From NCBI GenBank assembly GCA_037074765.1, contig JBAMDO010000221.1, positions 1 to 64,000 of the forward strand: a stretch of DNA of 64,000 nt, read 5' to 3'. Under the pieces are notes generated by a model. It was not told where the DNA came from. It made no database searches and was given only the letters and a program-made list of their open reading frames with translations. This document shows positions 40,801 through 54,000 of this stretch, one piece after another; position 1 is the stretch's first letter; every line of letters begins with the position of its first letter. The stretch is from Mansonella perstans (taxonomy: Eukaryota; Nematoda; Chromadorea; Rhabditida; Onchocercidae). The position numbers and the translations under genes were made by a program.

Positions 40801-41523
40801 TCTGTGGTTAACATTTAGGTTACCACTGGAATATCATCTTCTAAGAAAACAAACATTTCAATTTTGATTGCAGCGATTCTCTCTTGAGAATGTGAGAATC
40901 ACCGAAAATGTCATATAACATGCTCGTAAAACACGTAGTTTTTACCCTATTATGGTTCCAGTCGCTGTAAACTAGAACGTAGAAGATGCATGGATTGAAC
41001 CATACATGGACAGTGCGGTATATGGACATGAATCACATATTTCCATATCATTTATTCTTAATCTCACTTGTCTGTAATATTTGCATTCATGTAAATAGCA
41101 AAATGATAGCTTACTTAAAATAAAATTAATATATTTTACTTAAACTTCAATTTTAAAAGCATTCCATCTTGAAACAGAAATTTACTAACAAATTCTGTAA
41201 AGTTTCAAATAAAAATTTTTAAATGGGAATTTCCGGCACTTTTGATAAAAAAATTATTTTCATGAATTTTTTTATGGATTTTGTTTTTGATATCGCCGAC
41301 TCTAGGATGAACCCCACCATAGCAAAACTGTACACATATGAGTGTAAAAATCACCTGCTTAGTAGGCTCAAAAGTATATTATCAATTCAATTTGTATTCT
41401 TAAAATGCCGGACCAAAACCTTAATGAGAAATATGTGTGTTGATGCAACGCGCATTTTGAATAGAAATACTTTAGAATATGGTTTCCTGTCCTTTTAGTC
41501 TTTAGGTAGCAGTTTTCCGCAAA
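31897..41523. other. Large intergenic region, no gene recognised
   Basis: About 9.6 kb. AATAAA at 32276-32281 may serve the WDR47-like gene. Open frames at 33648-33923, 36616-36882, 37572-37880, 38469-38735 (-) and 41223-41498 are A+T-rich and give no recognisable domain or phased splice partners. A real gene with short exons could still be hidden here; I cannot support one. Confidence 0.5.
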
Positions 41524-44500
41524 ATGTATAATAATAATACTTGCCTGGACATGAATACAGAATTATGGCTGAATAGACGCGATTGGAGCACTCAGTTATC
41601 TACCATATTCATCTTCATGTTTTTTTATGCAGCAATTATCATCATCGGTGTCGTGGGCAACCTGTGTGTCATATTGGCCATATCCAGGACCAGGTATCGC
41701 TTCATTCTCCCATATCTCCAACACTATGAATGTAAAATATTTGATCTTAACAAGGAAGTGATTATATATGACGCCAGCTACAAAAGCAATACCTGTAGAA
41801 ACATAGCCTTGCAACAACATTTGATAGTAGGGTGAAAGATTTTCGAAATTTACTGATCTCGAATGATATTAGTATATTTTATCAATAAATTAATCAGACC
41901 TCATTTATGTAACGTTTCAGGACGCTTCAAACAGTACCGAATATATTCATTTTTTCATTGAGCTCTTCAGATCTTGTCGTATGCTTCACTTCAGCGACAA
42001 TAACACCGATCGCGGCATTCAAAAAGGAATGGATTTTTGGTGCCGTATTATGCTCGATAGCACCTTTTATTGCTGTTAGTTCTTTTTTTCAAAGGAAATT
42101 GTGATTTCTTGCGATCATATCTTTACTCATGATGAATTTATATCACTTGGAATTTTGATTCAAAATATTATCAGAATGGAGGAAAGGTCGAATAGAGAGA
42201 ACAGCTAATGCTGCTCAATAGAAATGGAACTGTAATAGTACTATAATATAAGGAATCATAGCACGCTTTAAAATGAAATAAAGTTAAATGAGAAAGTAGA
42301 CCAAATTCGAATGAAATTTAAATTGGACATTTATGTAAAGTTTCTTTCACTTTATAGATTTTCATACATTTTTCATTTTCTCGAAGAATTGTCCCACCAC
42401 TTATTCAAGACATTATTTTCGATATGCAACTTACGAACACTCTTTTCTTGACAAGTTTCATTTTACTAATAGGAATAAATTTGAAATACCAATGTTTGAA
42501 TGTTCATTACGGCTTATTCGTTGCGTCAGAAGTTTAATATACTTTTTCGATCTTTTAAAAACTCTTTCGTAAATTTGTTGAAATACAAATATGAATATCT
42601 AATATTCTTCTCATGGAATTTGGAAAAGCTATTTCGAAGTGAAAATGGATGAATTTTTAGGGTACTTCACTGTGTTTTTCAACGTTTACTCTCTCAGCAA
42701 TCTCAGTGGATCGTTTTTTGCTCATTTGTTTTCCAACCAGAAAAGCTTTATCTAGGCTTCAGGCATTAATCGTAATTGTGGTGAGTTGGATGCTATAAAT
42801 TTTTTCTTCAATGTTTGAGCAAATTGAATTGCTGGCTTACAGCTTGCTAACAAATGCCTTGAAGGAAGTTTTGAGAGACATACGAAAAAACAAATGTTGG
42901 GAAATTATTTGCTTCCTAAAGTTGTCCAATCAATAAGTGTTGTGTATCAACAAATTAAAGTTTATTCAAATTACTGAATGTTTTATTAACATATTTCAGA
43001 CTGAAAGTTTGAATAAACAAAAGTTTTCGAAATAAGTCAGTCTACTACTTGACTATCCGTCTGCTTTCAGCACAAATCGCTGCCATAAATTCCATAATTT
43101 TCGCATTAAAGTTCATGAAGTTCCCAATCGTCTTTATCACGACACAAATTACAATAGAGATCTTTTTCATTTCTTTAAAAATCATTTCTAAATTCTATGC
43201 TTCTAAAAAACTCCATGTTAAGGTACAACAATGAATATACAAGAAATATGCTACATCGGCATATTTCGCTCAGATTCATACCAAGTAGGTAAGTAAAATT
43301 TGCAGGTAATATGCATATTCTCTACTACATTATCAGCACCAGTAATATTCAAACAAAAACTTAAAAGATTCGGCAATTATTGTGGCCTATTCTGCACTGA
43401 AGAATGGGGTATTGATCAAAGCGGTAGACGAGTTTATGGATCCATAATGTTGAGCGTACAATTCATTGTACCTCTGATGATCATCACTTTCTGTTACACC
43501 GCTATCTCCTTCAAATTAGGCAAGGTGATGCTGTAATTCAATGTTTTAATCCAAACTAACCTTCCTGCATTGATTGCGATTTAAATAAAATGAAGCACAT
43601 CTGCGCATATTTCACTTGATAAGATATACTGTGCTATAGCGTTGAGCCTTGCCTGCATTTTGTAATTGCTTACCAAATTATGTTACCATGTTGTGGTGGT
43701 CTTTTTCACTGTTTCAACAGGAGATAACTGCAAAAAGTATGCAATTATATGTTTGCATAAAAATAGATTCAATTAATTGTATTTTAGATGGAAGGCTTGT
43801 ACATAGTATTCATTGATTGTTGATAGCTACGAATGAAATATAAGTTGAAAAGGGTGTAAAATATACTATGAAAGTAAATGAAATATTGCAGGGCGTATTA
43901 CAAAGCAATCGGAGACAACATATTGATTGGCGACTTGAAATGACCGATCAGGTTGTTTATTTTTCCTTTCTTTTTCAGGGAAGGCATTTCAGAATGAAGT
44001 TTTGGTAGGAAAACATTCAGTTTTTTGTTTGAAATACCATTGTTGTTTATATTATTTATGCATATGATAATTTAAATTTATCTTCTAAATGAATCAGAAC
44101 ATTTTTAAACGGAACAATTGAACTTAGTCCACATATTTTTTTTTAATAAATGAATGTTTCATTAGAGACATTGGGGCATGTTTAGCAGTGTAAGTGTAAA
44201 AAGAAAGAGCAGCTTTACTGTTCTTTGTATAAGTTTAGAAACGTAAAAAAAAGGCTTAGCTGCTATCTTATTTCTTGTTGCTTATTAAGATTTAGAAAGT
44301 CTACAGCACAAACTTAACCAAAGGCTATAGAGCCAACAGCGAGTGTCACTTCACAGCATTTTAAGCAGCGGGCAGCTATAAAACGCCGACAACGCATGAA
44401 TCGTATGCTAATAGGAATGGTGGTTGCATTTTCTGCAAGTTGGTTCTTCAGCGTATTATTCAACGTTCTCAGGGATTACGATTGTTTACCGGAATGGTGT

Positions 44501-44872
44501 CAAGATCAGGAATACTTTTTCGGGATTGCAACGCACTGCATCGCTATGTCCTCAACTGTCAGTGTTTTTCTATTGGTGTTACAGAAGAGAAAATTTCTTT
44601 TAAACGGATAAAATCTTATTGATTAAATATGAACCGGATATTGAATTATAGAAATATGTTAGATATTTTGGACTTCTTTTTTCTTGAATTGCTGAAGTTC
44701 TGGACTACTTTTGCAAGTTTCCAAAAATGTTTGAACTTTATAGGTATGGAATCCATTGCTTTATGCAGCTCTAAATTTGAAACTACGTGCTGCTTTCCTG
44801 CGGCTATTACCTGAATGTGTAAGGCAACGAAAAAAGCAGGAAAGTGCTGCTCATAACTGTAGGCCACTGTAA
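41524..44872 (+). CDS. Rhodopsin-class GPCR, neuropeptide Y/F receptor type
   Basis: Seven exons: 41524-41693, 41921-42074, 42661-42780, 43306-43524, 43892-43951, 44357-44557, 44744-44872. All phases agree and give 351 codons (350 aa). Seven membrane segments can be read: TM1 with GVVGNLCVILA (GN motif), TM2 with SLSSSDLVV (D2.50), ECL1 Cys in FGAVLC, TM3 GTSLCFSTFTLSAISVDRF, TM4 VICIFSTTLSAPVIF, ECL2 Cys in CGLFCTEEW, TM5 YGSIMLSVQFIVPLMIITFCYTAI, TM6 MLIGMVVAFSASWFFSVLFN, TM7 with NPLLY. The STFTLSAIS..R stretch, the WIFGAVLC loop and the RRVYGSIMLSVQF helix are typical of NPY/NPF (nematode NPR) receptors that couple to G proteins at the neuronal plasma membrane. An N-terminal N-x-T sequon (residues 4-6) is present. 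Odd: DRF replaces DRY, and TM6 lacks the CWxP cysteine and proline. AATAAA at 45105-45110 may end the transcript. Confidence 0.92.
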
Positions 44873-47365
44873 ACTTGTACTGAACTGTGACCGCAGGAGA
44901 AGCTAATCAGTTCCTTGCATATTGTAATGCTAGTGGCAATGTAATCTAAGGATGGAGTGGCTGAAGTGAGCCAAATGATTTATTGTTATTGCAACGTCAT
45001 CATCGAATTCAGGTAGACAATCAAGAGCTGAAGCCAGTGCTAAGTCATTGCCAACTGAGAAGTAAATGATTGGAATTATGTTTCTTGTTCAGTACCTTAG
45101 TGGAAATAAATATTTGTCAGACATGAAGTACTATTTAGATTTTAAATTATTCGAGTTATTTCACAATTTTCTGGGAGCATCGTGACAAATCAATGCCTGT
45201 AATATATCTCTTCTGTTAATGTAGCACATAAAATGGTGTGGAACAATAAACAGATGTCAGTTGTTGATGACAAACTGCAGATATGGATGAGCAGATTTAC
45301 CATGCCGAATCGTGCTTTTCAGTATAATTTTGTAAATAATGAAACCACTTTTTAAATTCCAGTGATTCTTTTCCCTCCAACTTTCAACAGTTCTTAATGT
45401 TTTTTTGGGACATAACAATGCTTCGCTTCTTTCAATCCAAACAATAACAAAATTCCTCTGACTACCTGTTAGATTCTTTCATGATTTTCAGTAAAGTGAA
45501 ATTATTTTGCAGTATTTTAGTGCTGTCTCTTACTACGGAACGTTGCTAAATTCTACTAATTTCTAATTTCATTAAAGAATATTGTAATTCAATATGCTCA
45601 AGGGTTTCCATTGATTCGTCTACTCATATGCTAAAACTAAGCTCGCTGCCTAAATTAAATTTCTGAATAATCATCGTTATGCTATCATTAATAGCAATTT
45701 TTCATGATTTATAAAAGATTGAGAGAAAAATTGCACAACTTTTTAACATTGCATTACGATCGGAATGCTTCAGTGAATTTACAGAAATATATTGAAAAAT
45801 TGTTAGCACGGAACAATTGACATTCCTTAAATAATTGATACATACATTTTTTTTTTATGACAAAATATATAATTCCTTATTCAAATTTATAGTTTGATCT
45901 TTGATCTAGTTTTATTTGATTTTGTATAACTTCGAGTCAAAACAGTCGCTAGTTATTTTACTAGATCTGGTTGGCTCAGTAATAAAAAATAGACTCGGAG
46001 TGCCAAACTGTACTATATCAAACTGTAAATCAAACTATAAATGAAAAGCACGAGAGTAACTTTATAAAACTTTTCAAAAGTAACTTTTCATTCTTCGCCC
46101 AAATATCATATTTTATTCAAATTAGCAAGAACTATCGTTTTGTAAGACTTGATAGAATGTCATGAGCAGCAAATTTGTATAAAATGTGATAACTGGGAAC
46201 TTTAAGAAACTGAACAGCCTCAGACTCACAACTAGATGACTACAATACACCAGAGGTTGGTGTATGCCAGAATAACGATAAACTTCAAATTTAAGCTCTT
46301 TGAGGAGTAATTCGTTGATTATATATATAAATAATGAGTAGTGAAAATGACGTAATAAACTGCTCCATAATGCATATTGCTGAATTATTTGAAAGAACTT
46401 CGAAAATTTTGATATGTTTCAATAAGTGGCAGAACAAACAAACAATTAAAGGAAAAATAAAATGAATAAATGAATTCAGTTAAAGAAGAATTAAACTGGT
46501 TGCTTTACTCAGAATATTGTGAATAATGCTTTGAAGAACTGCGGACAATAGCAGTTCCTAAAGTGAGATTGTTATGCAAAGATCGCCTTATCAAATTAGA
46601 GTCATTGATAGTACAAGCTTGCCTAAATTTCAAAATGACTTCTCTTAAATATTACGAATAGTAGATTTATATTTCCGAACTCAGCGAAATGTTTTGCCAT
46701 TTTCTTCTTTTTCACTTTAAAAGTCAGAAAAAAATTTTAACTTTTTGTTTTTTAAATGTTCAATTTCATAACATGGATACCGGTTTATTGACCTACATAT
46801 ATTTACTTCACTCATTCATAGGTTACAAAGAGTGTGGAAATATTTTCATGAATACTTTTGTATTCATGAATAATTTCGTTTCGAACATTTTCGCGTCTGT
46901 CATTTCAATCACAGTTTCCGAAAAACTTAATTTTGTTCAGCAGATTCGACGAAACTGAATTCCTATTCCGTCATGGAAAATCAAATGAGGCGTTTGTTTA
47001 AAAAAAGATGGGCTAGTACTAGAACCAATAATTCAACATTGCATATAACTATGGGAGTGGCAAATAATGCAACAAATTTAATTTGCTGTGATTTCCCAAA
47101 TTTTCATCGGAAATTTCTACTGTTTCAATTCTATGACATCGTTCATTAAATAACTAAACTTTCACAAGTTTTTAAACTGATTACTTGTTCGCTGATTCAA
47201 TAAAGCCATTTTATTTTGCCAACTGATTAATCTACTGTAAATTGAACTCAAATGTTAAACAATTTAGAATCTTCGTTTTGATTGAGAAATAATTGAGATA
47301 TGCCCAGTTTAAGGCTGTTGAAAATTAAATTTTGAATGGTATTTTAGAATTGAATCCAAAAATCG
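44873..47365. other. Intergenic region between convergent GPCR and BPI-like genes
   Basis: About 2.5 kb between two converging genes. AATAAA at 45105-45110 lies downstream of the GPCR. The open frame at 46689-46958 (+) is not recognised and lacks splice support. Confidence 0.5.
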
Positions 47366-47387
47366 AACGGTTAGCTTGACAACCGTT
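47366..47387 (-). promoter_or_regulatory. Perfect 7-bp hairpin just past the BPI-like stop codon
   Basis: AACGGTT (47366-47372) and AACCGTT (47381-47387) are exact inverted repeats around an 8-base loop, starting 12 nt beyond the stop codon of the minus-strand gene. It would form a stem-loop in the 3' UTR. A role in mRNA processing or stability is only a suggestion. Confidence 0.45.
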
Positions 47388-47398
47388 TCATTTTAAAC

Positions 47399-50300
47399 CT
47401 ATGACAATAACGCCGATGTTGAGTTGATGCTGTCGTAATAATCCAAATCATTGTTTTCTGCAATCGATTTCTCAGAACAATTCTGATCGAAACAAAAATC
47501 GACTGTTATCCTCATTCGATCCTTTTCAAATATAACATCGGCTGATTTTTGAGCAAAATCGAACAAAATAGGCAATTTTATGCCTGAAAACGAATGAAAA
47601 TATTTCAAATTTTTTTCTATAAATGATGCATTCCAACACTTTTATTAGAAAAAGTTTCTGAAAAATGTTGCACGAAATTCTTCTTTCAAGTGCATTTTGA
47701 TACAGGTATGCTTCAGGCAGTGGTAAATGAGTAACATATCTAAAAGCTCAGAAAAATTGTCACCACTTTTACCGTCACTAAGTTTCTTTGCTACATCATC
47801 GGCAATCAATAATTCATTAAGAGCGCTGACGAGGAATTCCAGACTAGTCTTGTCAATGCCATCGACCAGACTTATGACATCGGAGATTTTGAATTTATCA
47901 ATACGCATCTGCGATGTCAACGAATAGTTTTTGAAAATATTTTTTTCGAGTTTCAATTCAGCCATCATAGTGGATGTGAGGAATGGACGAGCATGTTCAC
48001 CTTGCTGTAATTATTGAAAGCTTATTAATATGATAAATAAAATTACATCTCATGACAGATTTAACTATTGAGTTTTGAAGCATATCTATTGCATTTCCCT
48101 TTCCATTGAAAGTACATATCTCGTTCTCATTTTTTAAAAGTGCAACCAAAATATATCAAAATTTGAAAAACCTGAATGGACAGAAATTTATAAAAAGTTA
48201 TAACAAGATAGAAAGTTTTCATAATAAGTAGTAGTTTTAGAAATTCACTTGTACGAACGCATCCACTTGACTCCAAATCACAATTACGCCTTTATTTGGT
48301 TCAAAACGGACTGTCGGAGAGGTAGTTGTATGCGATTTAATTTGCACTATACCATCTGGGTACTGAACACTTAAAGCTGAAACCTGAACTTATACTTGTC
48401 GGAAAAATATGATTTCAAGAAGAGTGAAAGTAAGAAGTATGAAAAATTTTGAGCTTTAAATATTTTTGGATACGACTTCTTATCCTTGAACTGTTACTTA
48501 CAATGCGAAAAACTTTAACGAGAAAACACGTTTATATTACTAAAAAATGCTTGGTTTAGATAGAATACATTTCAGTATTATTATTATTATGACTGAAAAA
48601 GTTGGTAGTTACCGGCATTAACTCTAAGCTAGTGATATTCCAAAGTAACTAGATACTACACTAGAAATCCAGCAATTGAATGGTAAATTGTCTGCAAACT
48701 TACCGGGAAACAGAGTGCCAGCACAAATATCATTGGAGCTGCATTCGGTCCTTAGATATCCGACCATAAGCGTATTGTTGATGCTTTCTTTACTGATTTC
48801 ATAATCAAAATTCCGATACTGGTCCATCCAGTAGAGCAAACTTGCTAGCGTATAGTTGGACATCGTGAATTCAACCATTGCCTGATTTTCCGGACTATCC
48901 ATTGTTATTGGTGGTGATGGAAAGGGTAATCGAAAATCGTTGAGCCTGTTAAGACCTGAATGAAATATGAAAGCTGTAACTATTATAAAAAAAAACTTGT
49001 GTATTTCATCTCACCCCTGAACATTATAGTAATTCAGGCAAAATTTTGATCCTAATCATCATTGATTTAATAATCAACTTACCTTGTTTTACAATACTGA
49101 ATGCGTTGCCTCGATGCTTCAGTTCAATTGCATTGGGCAAATATTGTATCTGCTCAATAAAGCCGTAATTTAGGAAATACTGATCAAATAGAGCTGCACT
49201 CATCGGAGTATTCATCAGACGATTCGAAACAATGGGTACAATCTCGGTGTTGAAAGTTGAACATATTATCTGAGAATTGAAACATAATTTATTACATTCT
49301 ATTAATCTTCTTGTGCCTTAAAAATGTTTGAAATAAGAATTTAGTACTGATGATAATCGAATTTATATACAGCTTAACATCATGTCGTGCCAAGCAAGCA
49401 GTCAAAAGATTGAAAATTTTTGAAAGATTTGTGAAAAACTAACTATTTCAATTCTTTCACTGATGAAACGATTAATATGAGGATAATAATTGTCTAAAAG
49501 TAAAGGATCAGTCTCACTGAAGTTCATGACAACGCTGCCTGGTGAGAGCGTACATTTTTGTAGATCGGTCCGAAGATGGCCATCAGCATTGACAGCCGCC
49601 GCAAAAAATGATTTCACTTTTGCACTGCAATTAACCAATTTTCATTTTTAAAATTATTGTGGCATTTAAGGAATTTAATTGAATTCTATAGGACAGTGAT
49701 CAACTAAACGTTCTTACTTTTACTCTCATCATTTTCCTCAACTCAGCTGACTCTGGACGAAAATGTTTATTAGGCAAAAATTGCGAACAATTTATGTTAA
49801 AAAAGTTATCGATTGAAAAACGTCAAATCTCTGGAACAAGGCGGAAAATTTGAATAATTTTTTAGTTGCTTTATAGCCGCTGAATCTCTTTCGTTCGCAT
49901 TCTTTTCTAATTTGAATAAGTAATCCAAAAATGAAAAATAAACTTTAATATCGTCTAAGCACACTATTTATGGTTATTATTCACAAAAAATAATAATGGT
50001 CATAATAAAATTAAAAAGTCATGACACAGAAAACTGCTGTCTTATTAAATCTTCATTCCTTCAAAACAGTAGAAAACTAAAAAACAAATATTAAAAAAAT
50101 TTGTAGTAGTTTATAAAACCAAGGCTCCGAAGCTGTTCACAAGCTTGTTGAATGGATCTTAGAATTTTTGGCACCTGTCAATTTGAAGTACAGCAGATCC
50201 ATAAAAGTCACCACTAGCATTGGAAATTTTGAAAAATGTACCAATTGAAAGATTCAGATGAGAACCCTGAAAAATTCTTCGTCGTCATTTCGGAAATTCA

Positions 50301-51084
50301 TTTAAGTTATTTTTTCAAATCTTCACCATCTCTGAAGTAGATTAGTTATATAGCCTATCGAGAGATGATAAGAATTCACATCACGAATGCTTGCATATTT
50401 GATTGCATAAAATAAATAGAAATCTCTGAAGAAGAAGTAATATGAGATGATTTATCGATCGATGTATGAGAATATTCCAAGAAAGTTTACCATCCAAATG
50501 ATGCCTTGTCCAGGGGCAATAAACAACCGTGACTTGAATATTTTTGAATCATAACCAATAGCTTTCGTTGATATGAGGTCAAATGTTATCTAAAATTTTC
50601 TAAAAATTAAGATTAAAAAAATCATAAAGCTGGATGAAAGAAAAATGTAGATGCAAAATCAACTCGTACACATTGCATTCAGTCTATCTAGTATGATAGC
50701 AAGCCACATTCTGTTCAATAATCTGTTTCAGTATTTGGTTGATAAATACAACAAGCTTTAAGCATAGGATTCTCGAGTATAACAATAAGTCTGTTGTAAT
50801 TATTAAGTTTTTACCATTTTTTTTAAATTTAATTATTATTGATCAGAAAATTGAATAATCAGATAATCATAAAGCAAATGAAATCTAGATTTTAATTTAA
50901 TGAAGACAGATAATTTTGCTGAAGACCTCGTTTGTAAACGATGTAGAAAAATTGAAGATAATTTCGCCGTGATGCATAAACCTATTGACGCGTTCTTTCA
51001 GATAATCAGCCAACAAATCCAAAGCTCTCTGATTTATTCGTGTTACAAAACCCGCATGCGTGTTTGGTTTCGTGAAGAAACTAT
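47399..51084 (-). CDS. BPI/LBP/CETP-family lipid-binding protein (signal exon missing)
   Basis: Nine minus-strand exons in reading order: 51084-50927, 50589-50491, 50266-50175, 49624-49444, 49269-49083, 48955-48704, 48376-48249, 48004-47773, 47583-47399. All join in phase for 504 codons including TAG, starting inside a split codon. The N-terminal domain begins KPNTHAGFVTRINQRALDLL, the family's 'PGxxxRIxxKxLDY' start; then comes FIAPGQGIIW and a CTLSPGSV..ICSTF segment whose two cysteines correspond to the conserved BPI disulfide. The central linker FRLPFPSPPITM and the second barrel follow, ending GIKLPILFDFAQKSADVIF..ITVDFCF, as in BPI C-termini. Family role: a boomerang-shaped, usually secreted protein binding lipid A or phospholipid. 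Nematode BPI-like proteins are known, but their function is less clear than in vertebrates. Exon 1 with ATG and signal peptide should lie beyond 51084; I could not place it. The donor at 50926 (GTCTTC) is weak. Confidence 0.9.
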
Positions 51085-54000
51085 CTGAAAAAAATCTTGG
51101 TACATTCTACTTCCGTCACGCTCCACTTTTCATTTTGTTATTCTGTTTGGATCAAAGGTCCCCCTCGTAGATTGATCAAGCAATTCCCGCACATGATAAA
51201 ATTTATGCATGTTTTCTGCTCATTCATAATCAATTTCAAATGGACGTCGAATAATGCTGTTATTGGATCATCGTCTCCACCAGAAGATATCGCCCCAGAA
51301 GTAAGGAAGAGATGAATTTGAATTTGATTTGACTGCAACGGAGTTTGGAAAAGATATCTCACTTGCCTCATTTAATAGCATCAAATAAGAGCTTAATTAA
51401 TTTGGAACTAAGGAAACTAAATTCCGAAAAGACAATAACATTACTTGGTACAAGGGAGTTAAACGATTTTATAAAAATCGTGGCTATCATGAGAAGGGAA
51501 ACTGAAAACAAACTAACTTGCTAAAGACTGTGAATTTGTGAAGGAACATAGTTGCAGCGAAACAACTATCAACTCCAAAATCATATTGCTTCTTTAGCCG
51601 TTGTAAGCAATGAAGACCGAAAGTGCCACTGTGTGTAACTCTTTTCCCGATTTTGCAATCCGGGATCTCTTTATAATTGACAACTTTGGCAATAATATTA
51701 GCGATGATGAAGATGAATAACAGCTCCTTACTTTCACTTCTCCTTTTTATTTGACAAAAAGGGATCGTAGAAAAATTGGAGCCAAATTTTAGATGGCTCA
51801 AGAAATTTGACTCGAAATATTGATGCCCATAGAACAGCACATGTTCATTCAGTATATAAAAGTCATACCTTAATTATCCTGATTCTGCTAAACGTTTATT
51901 ACGACGTTTCTTCAGATAGCGAGTTTTGTAAAAACTGAACAAGTTAAATATTGTCTTATTTGTTTAGAAAATAAAGCCTTTTTCCCGGGCAAAACGAATT
52001 TCGTGAAACCATATCCTAAACAGATTTGAAAAATAATATTTTGCTTTATTAATAGGATAGGATGAAATTCGGTTTAAGTTGAATTAATTATTTGCATACA
52101 ATTCAGATAAATAGATAGCAGCTGTAGATCTTTTGGCGAAAATTTTCAAATTAGTTGCGTCATTTTGCTTAGAAATAAGTGTTTTCTTTTTTTAAAATGA
52201 AAATGACAGTTTCAACAGAATCAGGAGTTTCAGATCAAGTGTTTCAAAACATTTACAAGGAAGATATTAAAAGTCTATTTAGCAGTTCTACCATTTGCAG
52301 AAGAAAATTTGTAGCTTTAATTTTGGTATTTCTATAATGAATCGTTTCCATGTATTACTAGTACTTCGTGAAAAAATGAATTAAAATTCAAAGAAAAGTA
52401 GAGGAATACTAAAAATCATTAAAATTTATCATTCTTTCAAATTCAATATTGACTGCCCTTCGTGATCAGTTCATATCCCTGCATATTTCTAATAAAGGCT
52501 TAACTTTCTTTTAACAAAGGCAATTTTTTTCTTAATTACATAAACTTTCGAACGCCTTTGGAATTTCATCATGGAAGTGAAAAATTCAGATCTATGAAGC
52601 AATTATACTTGAAATTATGAATTAAAAGGATCTATGAAGTGAATTTGCACCTTCTGCAAACTTATACAAATGCTCTTATAACTTATACAAACTTATACAA
52701 ATATTTGAAAATGGTCAAGCATTAGTTGATATTTTTGCAGGATGCAAATAAAGCAATAAGCTTAAGCGGATATATTCGAAGAATTTTGTTCTGATCCAAA
52801 CAAGAGGAGATTCTCAATCTATACTGTTAAAAGAGAAATCGAAAGTAGTCAAGAACTTTGAAAAATCAAAAAAAATCCATCTTGAAAAAGAATTTTTCGC
52901 ATTTTTGAAAAAACAAGGTTCGAATCCAATAGTAGTAAATAATCAGAAAACAAGATCTGGAGCTTATATGGTTGATTATGGTGCTTTTCATTATGCCATC
53001 TTTTTTTTTTCACTAAAATTTTGCCCTCTTCTCACTTACACTTCTCAGAAAAAGAATATAAAGCGTTTCGTTTTACAGCTCTTTTTTCCTTTATTGAAAT
53101 GAAGCGCATTATTGGAGCAAATCGTTTTTTTTTCTTCGAAAACTTTTTTACTACAGTTTGAAATTAATGAAAGGCTGTCGAAATGCATGTTATGGAATAT
53201 ACTAAAAAAAGATGTAGTACTTCCGCAAGAAAGTTTCACTGGTACCATATTCATCTACCTATAGCGATAGCATTTTCACTACAATTAATAAGACATGTTC
53301 ACCACCACCGACGTTTTGTTTCAAATTTAGAAATTCGAATATGTCATTCACTTAGCAGCAATACTTTTTGTGGTCCTTTGTGAGATATTGCATAGAACTG
53401 GTGAAATTTTTATTTAAATTAATATTTTTTACGCGAGGATGTTGAAAGGAAAGTAAGAAAGAGAGGAAGACAACGTGTAGAAACATATAGGATATTTGAG
53501 CTGGGATTGTCCTATCATACAGAAGAGTGGAAAAAGTAACAATTTATCATTTTCATTGATATTTCAAGAAAAACTGGAGATACAAAAAGCACCAGTTTTC
53601 TAAATACAGTTTGGCACTGAGGGTCACGTAAGTAAAGATGTAACTGATTTCTACGTGTCGCGATAGTATTATAGTATTATACTACAATGAACAAAATGTT
53701 CATCGTGTGAGAAAGGTGAGCGTTGATGAATGAATGAATAATGAACTAAGAGATAAACGGGAAGATATTATTCGAAAGTAAAGAAAGAATCGAAACATTA
53801 ATGAAGGGGGAATGGCTGATCGTAACGGTAAGATTAGTGCGACGTAACGTTCTTGTTATATCCAGCAAGCAGTGAAATGTCTGAAAATCTACTGCAATCG
53901 CAGTAAGATGGCCGATAACGAAGAGATGGAATAGATGGGGATGGATATGAGTAGACAAGTACCTCTTCACTCGATACGGGGAGAAAGGGATAGTGCATTG

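Noticed and set aside
41223..41498. 91-codon plus-strand ORF just upstream of the receptor
   Set aside because: No membrane or signal features linking it to the receptor, and it ends in a stop before the receptor ATG, whose own exon 1 already contains TM1.
51487..51840. 117-codon minus-strand ORF as first exon of the BPI-like gene
   Set aside because: The hydrophobic segment is internal, no suitable ATG precedes it, and no phase-1 donor fits the exon starting at 51084.
52900..52940. GGTTCGAATCC at about 52918 as a tRNA T-loop
   Set aside because: Flanking bases do not form the 5-bp T stem, and no acceptor stem or anticodon arm is present.
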